Assembly: GCA_030765065.1 (NCBI GenBank)
Contig: CM060977.1
Coordinates: 160,837,052 to 160,901,051, forward strand
Reading direction: 5' to 3'
Source of the DNA: Deroplatys truncata
Taxonomy: Eukaryota; Arthropoda; Insecta; Mantodea; Mantidae
Length of the DNA: 64,000 bases
Part shown: positions 24,057 through 36,738 of the stretch, piece after piece
How the letters are laid out: each line of letters begins with the position of its first letter
Numbering within the stretch: the stretch's first letter is position 1
Notes under the pieces: model-generated
Seen by the model: only the letters and a program-made list of their open reading frames with translations
What the model was told of the DNA's origin: nothing
Databases searched by the model: none
Program-made: the position numbers and the translations under genes

Positions 24057-24932
24057 ATTTAATAATGTGTATTCAGAAGTGCTAGCCCAAAATTGTACAG
24101 CTGGCTGCCGACTTTCTTGTATGTTGATCAAGCATTTAAATACACTCTCGTGTGCACTCTGGGTTACTGACATCCCAGCAGTTATGAGGTCAGCAGTGAA
24201 ACCTGCTGTTTCCTAGGGAATACACGTTGCTCCTCCATACCTTTTCTGTTATACTCTATCAACAGAGTTCTAGATAGAGTTGCAGGTTTTAGAGATCTTT
24301 GCTAGGATAAATCTATGTGATGTTTATTTAGTTATGCATTATTCCTGTTAATATTACGTGAGACAACACATCTGAGAAGCCTTCACATGCTTCGCTTTTA
24401 CAATTGGTTCCTTGTTAACCCTTTTATTTCTAGCCATTAAAATGCTTGTGCCGCTGCTGCATATCATTCAGTATCTATTTAAATCAAATTCAGTGGTATT
24501 AATTTATGAATATTCTTAAAATCATAGCCTTGTTTTAATACATATTGTGTCACCAGGATCTCCCCTTTGACTTGCATACAAATTTGTTGCATGTTTGTTA
24601 TTCCTATAACATTATACTTAAAAACAAAATGGCAATAATAGCCATAATCATCTTGGAGTAATTTACATCATTGCATTTCAATAAAAATTAAAATTTATGC
24701 GAGGTTCAAAATCACTTCGACAACAAACTGGCAATGCAGACAAGTGGCAATGAAACATGTTCCCATGAGTTTATGAGTAAGCGAAGCTTTATTAGTGTTA
24801 TAAGTCATCTCAACCTTCATTATTTGATGACCATAATATTGACTCAAATGGTGCACCACAAAAATATGTTACTCAAACACAGACAGGCATATTTATGCAA
24901 ACACACAAAGAAACACAAAGAAAGAGAAAAAA
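24057..24932. other. Intergenic DNA, no supported feature
   Basis: No recognised coding frame or repeat. The plus-strand frame at 24734-25060 runs into repeat R and is not credible. Confidence 0.4.
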
Positions 24933-25796
24933 ATCTGATGTGTTACACTCACATGACTTTCTCTACTCTGTACAATCTATTTTTACAAACGCCTATTCTC
25001 CATATGCTTCATGTTAATCGAGATATCAAGATGTCAATCTTATTGATAATTTTCTTGTAGATGCAAGGGGAATATGGTAGCTTTTAAGCGATAGTCAAAT
25101 ATTTTAACGCTGGTTGCTATGTGGCGCATTCCATTCTCTTTGCATGTCCAGGACAGAAAAAAATGAATAACAAATTTTAGAAAAAGTATAAGTATTGGAA
25201 AATTTAAGGAAATAACAAGCAATATCTCGAAAACGGTTCACTCAACAAAAGAAATGTATATGACATAAGTTGTGTATTTTAATGCGATCTACATTTTTTG
25301 TGTAGTAAAATTTTGTCTATCTCTTATAGTTTACCAGTTATGCAAAAGTCGTTCACAATGAAGAATACTTTCGGAGACATTCCCAGAAAATTCGAGATAT
25401 ACATTTCATTTCTCATGACATTATCTTAAACATATGATATTTTCATCAAAATCGTTAGAGCCATTTTTGAGAAAATTAAAATTTTCGAAAAATGTTACAT
25501 GTAAAGGGTAGTCTGGGGGTGGGGGGATTTTCTTGAAAGCCTTCGTGTCGCATCTCTGGAAGATAATGAACCTAAATACCAAGTTTGGTGTTTATCCGAC
25601 TGTTCGTTTTTGAGTTATGCTGTTCACAGACACACACACACACACACACACACCGACACACACACGGACATGTTTCCAAAAATGCTTTTTTTGGATTCAG
25701 GAGGTCTCAAAACATGTATTTCCGGTGAAATCTTGGTATCGAATTTTTGGGTGGAATGCAATACTTCCCCTACTTACTATACGTAGTAGAGAAAGT
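24933..25796 (-). repeat. Interspersed repeat family R, copy 3
   Basis: Complete copy on the minus strand, from ATCTGATGTG at 24933 to GTAGAGAAAGT at 25796, with A runs at both borders. The TG-rich seed is a modest (CA)n at about 25626-25652, a small version of the array at the start of the window. Confidence 0.9.
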
Positions 25797-28170
25797 AAAA
25801 AAGGGAAGGAGAAAAACACAAAAAATAACATAAAAACAAACAATTGTACAAAGATGACAAAAAACATGGAAGTTGCACCAGGCATCAAGACACTCATAGC
25901 GAAAGAAAATAAGTAAATCATAAGGCAGTCAGAATAATGGCCAAATGTCTTATTACATGAATGAAAGAAAAGAAAAAAATCAAAATAAGGTGAAACTACC
26001 ACAACTCAAGACAAGCTACCCATCTGCAATAGCCTAGCTACCCCCCCCCCCCCCCAGGGCCTTAGAACTCAAAAAATCCAATATCCACCCAGCTAGTGAC
26101 GTCAATGCCTTACCAGAGTTCCGAAACAAAAGCATTTTTTTTTTCTTTTAAAGAAATTTTAAAAAAATTCATTGGATTAATTAAGTATTTTAATGAATAG
26201 ATTAGTTAAGTTGTGTTGGTATAAGTAATTTTTTTTAGTCAGGAGGAAGGAAAGCTAACGTAAACCAGGCATTTAGAGGAAAGCTATAGAATTGTGCGGA
26301 GAGAAAAATGATCGAGAATGTGAGTGAAGAACTGCATTTTAACAGAAAAGATAAATTTTAAGGAAACATATACTGCATAAGTATAAAGTACTATTTATCT
26401 TGAGTAGCGTAATTTTTTACTTTTTCATAAAATTTTGATAATCCTATTTTATATATGGAGCACTTTTACACAAATACCTGTTTTTTCACCTTGACCAAAT
26501 CCATTAGCTCTTGTTGCCATAGAATGGAAGAGATTACATTTACATTTCTCTTATTCAGAAGCAGAGGAAGAAAGTTTGCTTTATTGCCAATCAGTATAAA
26601 TGGATCATCATAGGCAGCTGCAACAAATGCTAGAAAGTTTGAAACAACATTATGACCATGTTCAACTGGAGTAGGAATAACAATATCAGTGCCGCCTCTA
26701 TTTATCACTTATATATCATCTATACACAGGATTTTGTATCCTTGTATAGTCATCTTTGAAATTTGACTTACTATATAGGCACATGCAGAGGGGTTGATGT
26801 ATAGCTAAAGCATAAATTTACATACATAATTAGGCGGAGCATATTTTATGAAGTGTGTTTTGTAAATACAATAATTTGGAAGCAATCTCATCACAAATAA
26901 TGCAGCTTTCAGCTATGCACAGCACCATTTGTGGATGGTAGTATAAATTTACAGAACAGTTCCATTTGTAGCAGTGAAGAGGTTAAATGCAGCGATGTGA
27001 ACCAATTATTCCTCCTGAAGTACATCCTGGAGGTCCAATCCTATGTTTTTAAGGCTACACACTATCTATCCTTAATATAGATTACATACAAAAAAAGCTA
27101 ACAGTTAGGTGAAACGGTAACTATCTACTGTAGTGGTACAGTAATTCATTTGAGAGAGTTTTGACACTTTTTGCTGTGCCTTAAATACTCTCCATGTGTT
27201 CAACTACTTAAATGTAAGTAAGATGGTTTGCAGAAATAATAGCATTCAATTTTCAGGACACTAAGTGACCCAAAGAAACTAACAATCACAGGATAAAGTA
27301 TTTTTTTTTAACTCTCTTTATATTTAATTGAAAGTATTGAATGTTTTTAGGGTGTGAAATACCATGTTGTTGGCATGTTAAAAAAATACTTGGAATTTAT
27401 TGCATAAGTATTTAGTAATATAAATCCTCCAGTCTCTTCTGTTATTTCTAGAGTAATTTGGTTTTGATAAATGTTTGCTTGCCAAATATTTCTTACTCTG
27501 GTCACTGTTATGGTAACTGATGCTGACCTATAATTATCTGATACAGTGTTACATTAGGAGTTATCTAAATGTGTAATAAATATCATTCAGTTATACTGAC
27601 TTAAAAAAAAATATGTACATATATATACACATAAAGTACATGCATAGTGCTTAAAGTTATGTGTTGCTTCTTAATGCACATTTCAAAATGTAGAAGAGAA
27701 TTGTTCTCTAAATAGTTTGCAGAGTGTTTACAAACATGGGGTAATATCTTGATGTAGTGTCTTTCACATACACTTGTGTATTGTTGCTTGAGTTCCTCTA
27801 GATATTCAAAATAATGTGTGGAGCTATCCAGTATTACTAGGGGCAACTGCAGTCACAAACTTTGTTTTCCAATAGAGTACTGATTCTTTTAAGGGTCTGT
27901 AAGTCAGGTTGTTGCAGTATCCACCGACTCTTGGTTCATCAAGAAATGACAGAATGTTCCTTGTAATGAGACTGCTGATTTGAAGACCTGTGTACAAGTT
28001 TCTTGTAAAAGTCCAGCCCATTGTTTTATAATCTACTTGGGAAGTATCTGTAATAAAAATGTTTTACATATGTTTCTTGTTTTCATTTTAATCCTGATCC
28101 CAATTTTAGTTTCCATGGAACTTCGTGTTGTAAACATAAACTTGGAACCTACACACAGTGAAGCATTCAA
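25797..28170. other. Intergenic DNA with weak coding remnants
   Basis: Holds a poly-C run at 26041-26055 and A-rich stretches. Two minus-strand stretches have some coding character (26466-26708 and 27601-28021) but no recognisable domain; see the findings. Confidence 0.4.
26466..26708 (-). other. Candidate coding exon, unidentified
   Basis: An open frame of 80 codons with mixed, non-repetitive composition (NVVSNFLAFVAAAYDDPFIL, NKRNVNVISSILWQQEL). It ends VKVKKQ just before GTATTTG, a possible weak donor. I recognise no family. It may be an exon or a fragment of an old element. Confidence 0.25.
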
Positions 28171-28173
28171 ATA

Positions 28174-29532
28174 CAGGGTTATTCTAAATTAGTTACCTGA
28201 TAATAAAGCTAAATTATACATAGTTATCTTACATAGTTTATTTCCATTTCCATTATATACATTGACATTAACATTAAGTTTAATTTGCAATGTTTACAAA
28301 TGTTCACTGTGACTCCGTTTTGTCACTCCGCAGATATCCCACCTGTACAACAGTTCATCCCAGATACGCGTGATCATGTGATGCGTGATCATCTACCCGA
28401 GCTACCGCTACGTTAATTCATTGACGAAGCTCATCGAGATTGGTCGGCAGTGGAAGGTTGTACACGTTATCTTTAATGTAACCCCACAGACTAAAATCCA
28501 GCGGTGTTAAATCGGGAGATTGTGGAGGCCAAGCTATGTTCCCGCCACTTCCAATCCAAGCGGGAGTGGTGTGGGATAGGTATGTAGTGACCTCATGGTG
28601 GTAATGAGGTGCTCCATCTTGTTGAAAAATGAAATTCTCTCTCATATCTTCTTGCAGCTGTGGCATCAGGTAGTTTTCTAACATATCTAGATATGTGATG
28701 CCAGTCACAGTCTCCTCATAAAAAAAGAATGGTCCATACACTTTCACGGAGCTTAGCGCACAAAACAGATTAAGTTTTGGTGAGTCATGTATGTTCCAGG
28801 CATTACGTCGGTTTCTGTGTACCCCATATCCTTACATTGTGGCGATAAACTGTACCACTAAGGTGAAAAGTTCCCTCGTCACTGAACACAATCTTATTAA
28901 GAAAACTATCGTCTTCTTCCATCCTGTTCAGTGTGTCCGCACAGAACTCATAACGTTTAAGCTTGTCATTAGCACTCAACACCTGAACCAGTTGCAGCAG
29001 CCGTCATCGTAAAATTTTCCATACCGTAGGTTGTGGAATGGTCAGCTCCAAACTTGCTCTAGTTGTAGACTTCTTTGGACTTCGTGCATAAGTTCTTCTC
29101 ACGGCTCCCACAACGTAGCCTGCTACAGGAGGGCATCCCTGTCCTTTCTCTCGGTGTTCCACACAACCTGTTTCTACGAATCAGTCATACCATGTTTTGA
29201 TTGTTTTCACCTGCGGGGGAGTTTTTTGATACTTTGTATGAAAACGTCTTTGTGTGGTAATTTGTGATTTAGTTTCATGAAACCACGGACAACACCGCGC
29301 GCTCCGCACAGCTGTAAGACTCCAGGGCGACTGCTTACTAGGCTCCAGGTGTTGCGAGTGCTTCACATTTTTCCCGCCAGACGAGTGAGCGAGTGTATGT
29401 AGCGAAGTCTGCCGACCATGTTTAAAACTTGATGATACGACATAAGGTTTGATGAACATCGGAATAAATTTCAGTCAACAGTTTCAAAATAATTCATTCA
29501 TATTTTAAGGTGACTAATTTAGAATAACCCTG
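28174..29532 (-). mobile_element. Tc1/mariner-superfamily element, minus strand
   Basis: Terminal inverted repeats CAGGGTTATTCTAAATTAGT at 28174 and its reverse complement ending at 29532; TA flanks both ends (28172-28173, 29533-29534). Length is 1359 bp, typical for the superfamily. The encoded transposase is broken. Confidence 0.88.
28418..29459 (-). pseudogene. Tc1/mariner-type transposase, degraded
   Basis: The longest surviving frame (28418-28747) has the catalytic-core block FQQDGAPHYHHEV, containing the second catalytic Asp (QQDGAPxH), and then WPPQSPDLTPLDFSLWGYI, the conserved SPDLTPLDF stretch ahead of the third acidic residue. Just upstream is a VYGPFFFYEETVTG-type block. The N-terminal half (29181-29459) is in another frame and shows only weak helix-turn-helix character. 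Frame changes between the halves rule out an active product. Confidence 0.75.
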
Positions 29533-29587
29533 TACATTGAAGAAAGAGTGAGTCAACTTAAGATACTCTTTGCTCCACTTACTACAT

Positions 29588-29999
29588 ATTACACGCAGGA
29601 CATGTTTCATGAGGCATTCCCCACATCTTCCGCTGCTATGCGTCGACTGACTTCGGAGTAGGATTCTGGTTCTCTGGTGCCATCTGTTGACCGATTGATG
29701 AACTTAGCGATGAGATGTCTTCCCGGTGGTATTTAAAAGTTCATCAGTTGCTCCTGGAACTTTTTGATGTATATTACTAAAGTACGTCAAGAAACCGCTA
29801 GAATTAAGCTTGTGGGAGAAAATATACATCAAAAAGTTCCAAGAGCAACTGATGAACTTTGAAATACCGCCAGGAAGAGATCTCATCACTAAGTTCATCA
29901 GTCGGTCAACAGATGGCACCAGAATCCTACTCCGAAGTCATTCAACCATAGCAGTGGAAGATGTGGGGAATGCCTCACGAAACATGTCCTGCATGTAAT
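29588..29999. repeat. 0.4-kb imperfect palindrome
   Basis: Arms at 29588-29775 and 29821-29999 are inverted copies of each other with scattered mismatches, around a 45-bp spacer. Shared landmarks are GGACATGTTTC, GAGGCATTCCCCACATCTTC, GGTGCCATCTGTTGACCG and AACTTTTTGATGTATATT. It begins 56 bp from the end of the preceding Tc1/mariner element but does not share its ends. Confidence 0.8.
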
Positions 30000-30435
30000 C
30001 ACAGTGAATGTCAACAGTGGCATCCCAGATTTGCTTGTGCTGCTTAAAATAAGCGATCACTAATTTCAAATCTCACATTTCATTAGCTCAACTCTACTTA
30101 TGCATTTATCTATCCCATTTACAGTTTTTCTGTAGATCTTGCTCGCATCTTTGAAATTTAGGCATGAGCATTTTCCAAGATACATGAAAATGATATAGTT
30201 TAAGGGATACATAATAATGAGACAGCCGTAACTTGATAAAAAGCCAAACATAGTTTTAGCTATTTCTGCCATTGATAACGTGCATTTTTTACATTTTAAA
30301 TAGCATGAAAAAGGGAGTTTTTGCTTAGTTGTAATGTATTATGGCATAATTGGATTGAAAATAATACTACGGGAAAAAATCTGAGGGGCTGATGATGCTG
30401 ATTTTATCTTTTAACACACTCTGTCGGTGTTAATA

Positions 30436-32568
30436 CAGTCGAACTTGGCTAATTCGAAGTTGAAGGGACCAAGAAAAAAATCGAATTATTCAAGGTTTCG
30501 AATTACAAAAGCTTGATTTTTTTTAAATTAAAACAGGTTTAAATTAAATGAAATTATAGGAAGGATAACATTACAGTATGTGTTTACAGTTTTGTGATGT
30601 TAAAACTCAGGTTCAGTTCAGATTCAAAGTTTTTTAAAGAAACTTGATATCTTTGTTTTTTAGCATTTAACCTTTGATTCACACAAAACACTTCTAGTTT
30701 ATTGAGTGATTTTGGTGACCCTCAACATAACACCTTAATTTTTGTAAGTGATCCATGGCCTCAGCAATTGTAGGAATTGTTATCACGGGTTCTGATTTTT
30801 CTTCATCTAAAGACAGGGCTGCAGTTTGTGTGTTCATGACGTCCAAAATGTCTGCATTGGTTAGCTCCCCACAAACGGCCAATTCATCGTCCATGTGCAC
30901 AAAATCCTCATAGAGAACACCAGTTTCAGAATTTACAGTATTCAAGTGTAGGCACAATCGTTTCATTTTCTTCAAGACCTTCAAGTCCAATATGACAAGC
31001 CGGCCTTTCGGAAACAGTTGGCTATGGTGCTTGGTTTCACTTGGTCCCATGCACTACTACACATACGAGCTGCTTCAAGCACATTACAATTTTGAATTTG
31101 TTACTTTTGTCCAAATTAGTTTCTAACAGAAGATTCTGGACCACCAGACACCTGTAGAAATGCTTGAAATTTTTTATTACTCCCTGATCCATCATTGGTT
31201 GCACTTCTGACGTCATATTGGGGGGGGGGACAAAACTTTGATATTCCCTAACAATGGAATACTGTTATGGGCTGTACAATTGTCAATAAACAGTAACACT
31301 GTGCGATTTTGTTTGCAAAACTTTTTGTCTAAGTTCAAGAGCCATCTTCCAAAAATTTCACTCATCATCCAAGCTTTTTATTAGCTTCATATTCCACAGG
31401 CTTAGATTTAACATTTTTAAAGCACCGGGGGTTGGCTGACTTTTCAGTCAGTAATGGCAGCTTTTCAGTGCCATCCATATTGGCAACAATCAGGAGTGTG
31501 ATGCGTTCTTTGCTAAGTTTTCACCCAGTACATCATTCTCCTTTAAATGCAAGTGTTTTATGTGATGTACATTTATAAAACAGCTCTGTCTCGTCGACAT
31601 TGAAAATATCTTTTGCATTTTGGTGTTGAATCCACTCTACCAAGCTCGTTTTCCAATCACTGGCTGCTTGCTGGTCAACACCTCCACTTTCTCCACAAAC
31701 AGTTTTAAAGTAAATACCATTTCGCTTTTTGAAACCATCCAGCCATCCACTGTTTGCCTTAAAATTAGTTATTCCGCGGCTTTCACTGTGATAAGAGGTC
31801 CACTTACTGGAATTGTTTTGTCCCGTGCCTGCTTGAACCACTTTTTAACGCATTCATTGACGTCAGGAGTTTCAGGCCCTTTTGCTCTTTTTTTACTTTC
31901 GTCACTGTTTGTAACTACACAGTTCCAAATTTTGTCCTTAATTTGAGGTACGTAGACAACGTATTCTGGAGGATTCCAAAATCTCATGCAATGTCACACT
32001 GTTTTTTAAAGCCTTTTTCCACTTCGCAAATGGCTGCTGCCTTTTCAGCTAAAGTAAGAGTTTTGTAATTTATACATTTAGGTTTGGAGAGAGCCATTGT
32101 TGGCTCAGTTCACTACTTAAACACACACTGATGATTTTGATGTAACTGTGTACGCTGTTTAAAAATGCTTACTTTACTGCATGGGAAGTTATTTGTTGCA
32201 AACGTAGCAGGTAGGCAATGAACTGGGTGCAGTGTTCACAATAAGTGCCTTGTAAGAGGCTAGGGGCTGGCAACAAGTTCCTAGAATTGCACAAAGAAGC
32301 TTGAGTAACCACCATTCCTTACCAGCAGGAGAGGGAATTACAATGTGATGCATTTCCTGGAATTTATCCAGCAAGTTTGACTAACATAATTTTTTCACTC
32401 GTTCTCGTTGAATATTATATTGAATTATCCAAAAGAAATATCGATTTACAGAAGGCTTTTTAACATTGCTTTATATAGGAATGTCAAGGGGCCATGCTAA
32501 AAGCTCGAATTATCCACAATTTTGAATTAAAAACGTTCAAATTAATCGACTTCGACTGTATAAGCATT
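30436..32568 (-). mobile_element. Pogo/Tigger-like DNA transposon
   Basis: Ends CAGTCGAACTTGGCTAATTC at 30436 and the inverted CAGTCGAAGTCGATTAATTT at 32568, with TA on both sides (30434-30435, 32569-32570). The terminal repeat is of the CAGTCGAA type typical of Tigger elements. Length is 2.13 kb. It encodes a damaged transposase on the minus strand. Confidence 0.88.
30694..32096 (-). pseudogene. Tigger-type transposase (CENP-B/jerky family), broken
   Basis: It starts at the ATG at 32096 (MALSKPKCINYKTLTLAEKA), which fits the CENP-B-type N-terminal helix-turn-helix. A stop follows near 31990, then PEYVVYVPQIKDKIW. The core frame (31533-31841) has FNVDETELFYKC and SHKTLAFKGE, the DDE-1 superfamily block with the first catalytic Asp (VDET). 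The C-terminal part (30694-31050) contains VDFVHMDDEL-like acidic sequence. At least two stops or frame changes make it non-functional. Confidence 0.75.
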
Positions 32569-32570
32569 TT

Positions 32571-33291
32571 TGTAGTATCTACCCCCCATTTCACTTGCAC
32601 TTATGCCTAGAGGCCCAACTTTTTGCCAGAGGTTTGTGTGCAAAATTGTCCGAAAATCAACTATAAAAACATTTAATAAACTTTCCTTAAATTACCCAAA
32701 TCCATTAATTTTTGTTTGAAAAATAATGCAAAATTAATTCTCTATTACAAATTAAGACTATAATGAAAATTTATAATGTGAAGTAACACCACAATTTAAT
32801 ACTTTTGTTTCCCCACACTGCTTCAGCCAATGTTGGTCGCTGCGTTGGCTAACCTCTTCCACGTCCTTACCTCCTCTCTCCATCCATCAAGCAGTGATTG
32901 ATGTGCTTGTTGAAGACCATGGCTCCGTCAGTACTCTGCACACTGACTTGGCAGAAGAGCATCCATCATTGGACAAAATTTCATTCAAATCAATTGATTT
33001 TTGCAACTGATTTCAATGGGAACTTCTGCAATAAAATTTTTGTGAGCCATTTATTATTCATTTAGGCTTGAATTGTACCAATTCTAGCAGTAAAATTACA
33101 CACCATAGAAATCACTGCTCCAAAAGTATTGTCAAATTGTCTGTGAATTACAATCATACAAAACACTTTCTTTGAGGCTTGTTTCAGGATTACCAGCCAC
33201 ATGTTAAATTATTGTGATCTACAATAGTTATAATAATATGACATATAATAATGCTGCTAGAAGAACTACTCAATTTATAACTTTAATAAAA
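32571..33291. other. Intergenic DNA, no supported feature
   Basis: No coding frame or repeat partner seen. Confidence 0.4.
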
Positions 33292-34232
33292 ATCTGATGT
33301 GTAACACTCACATGACTTTCTCTACTCTTGTACAAACTATTTTTACAAACTCTTATTCTCCATCTATTTCATATTAATCGAGATAAACATTTTCTGAAAC
33401 GATCTTTTGACATGCAAAGAGAATTACATTTTACACATAGCGACCAGTTCTAAAAATATTTGACTATCGCTTAAGGCGTACTATGTTCCCCTTGTTTTGT
33501 ATTTGCAAGGGCAATATAGAAGTACAGTAGCCTTTAAGCATAGACATATCTCTTAATAGCTGATTGCTAGGTGCAGCACCATTCTCTTTGCCACAGATTA
33601 ATACTCTTTGCATATACAAGAAAGAAAAAGAATAACGAATTCCCATTTGAGAAAATAAGTATTGAAAAATTTAAGGGAATAACAAGCAATATCTCGAAAA
33701 TGGTTCACTCACCAAAAAAAATGTATATGACATAAATTGTGTATTTTAAGGCGATCTACATTTTTTGTGTAGTAAAATTTTGTCTATCTCTTATGGTTTA
33801 CCAGTTATGCAAAAGACGTTCACAATGAAGAATACTTTTGGAGACATTCCCAGAAAATTCAAGATATACATTTCATTTGTCATAAAAATATCTTAAACAT
33901 GTTATTTTAATCAAAATCGTTAGCGCCATTTTTGAGAAAATTAAAATTTTCGAAAAATGTTCCATGTAAAGGGTAATCTGGGATGGGGGGGATTTTCTTG
34001 AAAACCTTCGTGTTGCATCTCTGGAAGATACTGAACCTAAATACCAAGTTTGGTGTTTATCCAACTGTTCATTTCTGAGTTATGCTGTTCACAGACACAC
34101 ACATGGACATGTTTCCAAAAATGCTTTTTTTGGATTCAGGGGGTCTCAAAACATATATTTCCGGTGAAATCTCGGTATCGAATTTTTGGGTGGAATGCAA
34201 TACTTCCCCTACTTACTATACGTAGTAAAAGT
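33292..34232 (-). repeat. Interspersed repeat family R, copy 4
   Basis: Complete minus-strand copy. It belongs to a variant also seen at 35670-36540 and 60567-61457, marked by GCAAGGGCAATATAGAA and by TTAATAGCTG-TTGCTAGGTG where the other copies have a shorter sequence. It looks composite, carrying both variant segments. Confidence 0.88.
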
Positions 34233-35319
34233 AAAAATATCTTTACAGTCATACTTTCCTCCTCATCTCTCTTGGGCTCAGCTTTTCTTAGCTGCAGACT
34301 CCTGATGGTATTGATAGGAATCTCCTTGGTTACAGTCTCAAGAAAATTCCCCTAGTTTTAAATAAAGGGTCATAAATGGACAATTGCATGTGCTAGTTTG
34401 CTGTTGGGTCAATGTGCATAACACCTGGTGTTAAAATGCATGTGAATAAAAAGTAATTGTTGGTATTTAATAGCTGTTAGTTATGGCTTAAGGTGATTTC
34501 CATTTATATGCATGAAAGTAAATTTAAAGATTAAGGTTGCCATGTTTCCAATGTAACAGATGCTAATGTGCAGATACTGCAATGTTAAAATTAATTACAT
34601 TCAGAGACTCGCATGTATGAAGCATTACACATAAGGGAATAAAAACACTTGCAAAGAAACAGCTGTCTGTTACAGATACAGTTCAGAAAAGTAAAAAAGC
34701 CAACCGATAGACATGAATGTTTCTAAACATCCTCTTGGAGAAAGTTGATCATCCTATCATTCATATTTGGATGAACAAATAATGGAAGGTAAATTAATCA
34801 TGCATTTGTTGCATACTACTGTTTTAAAGTTAATAGATTATGGTTTAGGAAAACTAATACTAGAAATAGTAAGCAAAGGCTTTTGCACTTTGAATGAGAT
34901 GTCTTCCAGGCTGAGAAGTCTGGAAGGCAAATATGCTGTAATATCATGGAATTTCCTTCATAATGTTCAATTTTATTGTAAGCATTTAATTTATATCATG
35001 CTTTCATTTCTCAGGAGCTGGAGTTTTGCCAAGGGCATTATATTATGTTCCAAGACTAGGAGAAATATGAGCAGCATTAGAGAAAATTTGTTTAAAGTAT
35101 ATCAACATTTTTCTGTGTTGAAATGATGGACAGTAAAGGCCAGTGCACTTTTGGAGTACTGTTTAAAATTGGAGAAAACAAGATCGACCCTGACTTTGTT
35201 GCCTGCAAAGTTCAACAGCTATGGAAATGTAATAAATAGAGTTATTGTAGAACTCCTGAATTTGTTCAGTATTTTGAGAACATAACTACAGATTCAGCAA
35301 GATATGTTGTTGCTGTTGA
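34233..35319. other. Intergenic DNA, no supported feature
   Basis: The 119-codon plus-strand frame at 34767-35126 has no recognisable domain and lies in AT-rich sequence; not called. Confidence 0.4.
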
Positions 35320-35669
35320 TCTAATGTGCAGGATTTTGATCCATCAATTTTTCCCTTGCCAATATAAATTGTGTATCTTCCCATCTGGTACAGGTTTCCT
35401 CAATTCTGGGTGTTCTAGTAGGTGTTCTCCATTTAAAATGTTTTCAGCATTGCAAATCTTACATGCTTTATCATTCATAAAACCAAACCTATGTAGATGT
35501 TCTGCCGGACAGTCATGTCTACTGGCTAATCTGAAATGAGCAAGAGCTTCTTTCCTTGGAACATTTTTTATTTTTTGTATTAATTCTTTTATGTTGGAGT
35601 AATTTTTATTAGTAATTTCCTTTTGAATATTATGTTGCTATTTTTGTTCTATTAATTTTGACATTTTTA

Positions 35670-36540
35670 ATTTCTCTACTACGTATACTAAGTAGGGGAA
35701 GTATTGTATTCCACTCAAAAGTTCGATACCGAGATTTCACCGGAAATACATGTTTTGAGATCATCTGAATCAAAAAAAACAATTTTTGGAAACATGTCCG
35801 TCTGTGTGTCTGTGAACAGCATAACTCATAAACGAACAGTTGGATAAACACCAAACTTGGTATTTAGGTTCAGTATCTTCCAGGGATGTGACACGAAGGT
35901 TTTCAAGAAAACCCCCCCACCCCAGGATACCCTTTACATGGAAGATTTTTCGAAAATTTTAATTTTCTCAAAATGGCTCTAACGATTTTGATTAAAATAT
36001 CATATGTTTAAGATATTTTCATGACAAATAAATGTATATCTTGAATTTTCTGGGAATGTCTCCAAAAGTGTTCTTCATTGTGAACGACTTTTGCATAACC
36101 GGTAAACCATAAGAGATAGAGAAAATTTTACTACACAAAAAATGTACATCGGGTTAAAATACACAATTCATGTCATATACATTTTTTTTTGTTGAGTGAA
36201 CCATTTTCAAGATATTGCTTGTTATTCTCTTAAATTTTTCAATACTTATTTTCTTAAATGGAAATTCATTATTCATTTTTTTGTCTTTGATATGCAAAGA
36301 GTATTAATCTGTGGGAAAGGGAATGGTGCTGCACCTAGCAACCAGCTATTAAGAGATATGTATATGCTTAAAGGCTACTGTATTTCTATATTGCCCTTGT
36401 AAATATATATTCCCCTTACATGTACAAGAAAATTAGCAATAAGATAGACTGTGCAAATGTTTATCTCGATTAACATGAAGTAGATGGAGAAATAGTTTGT
36501 ACAAGAGTAGAGAAAGTCATGTGAGTGTAACACATCAGAT
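35670..36540 (+). repeat. Interspersed repeat family R, copy 5, inserted in the non-LTR fragment
   Basis: Complete plus-strand copy with T-rich borders: TTTTTA before 35670 and TTTTAG after CAGATC at 36540. It separates RNase H sequence from the C-terminal module of the retrotransposon, which shows that R is itself mobile and gives its borders. Confidence 0.88.
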
Positions 36541-36738
36541 CTTTTAGTTTCATATCTAGTCCACTTAATAGGTTTTGAGTATAACACTGCATCCTTTTTG
36601 GCCAGAAAGTCTACAGTCTCGTTACTATTCACTTCCACATGTGCTGGTATCCACAGTAATATTATCTGTTGAAATTTTGTTTGAAGTAATCTATAAGAAG
36701 ATCTCACATCCTTAATATTATAAGATTCATCTGGACTA

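Noticed and set aside
34767..35126. 119-codon plus-strand ORF
   Set aside because: AT-rich chance frame without a recognisable domain or splice context.
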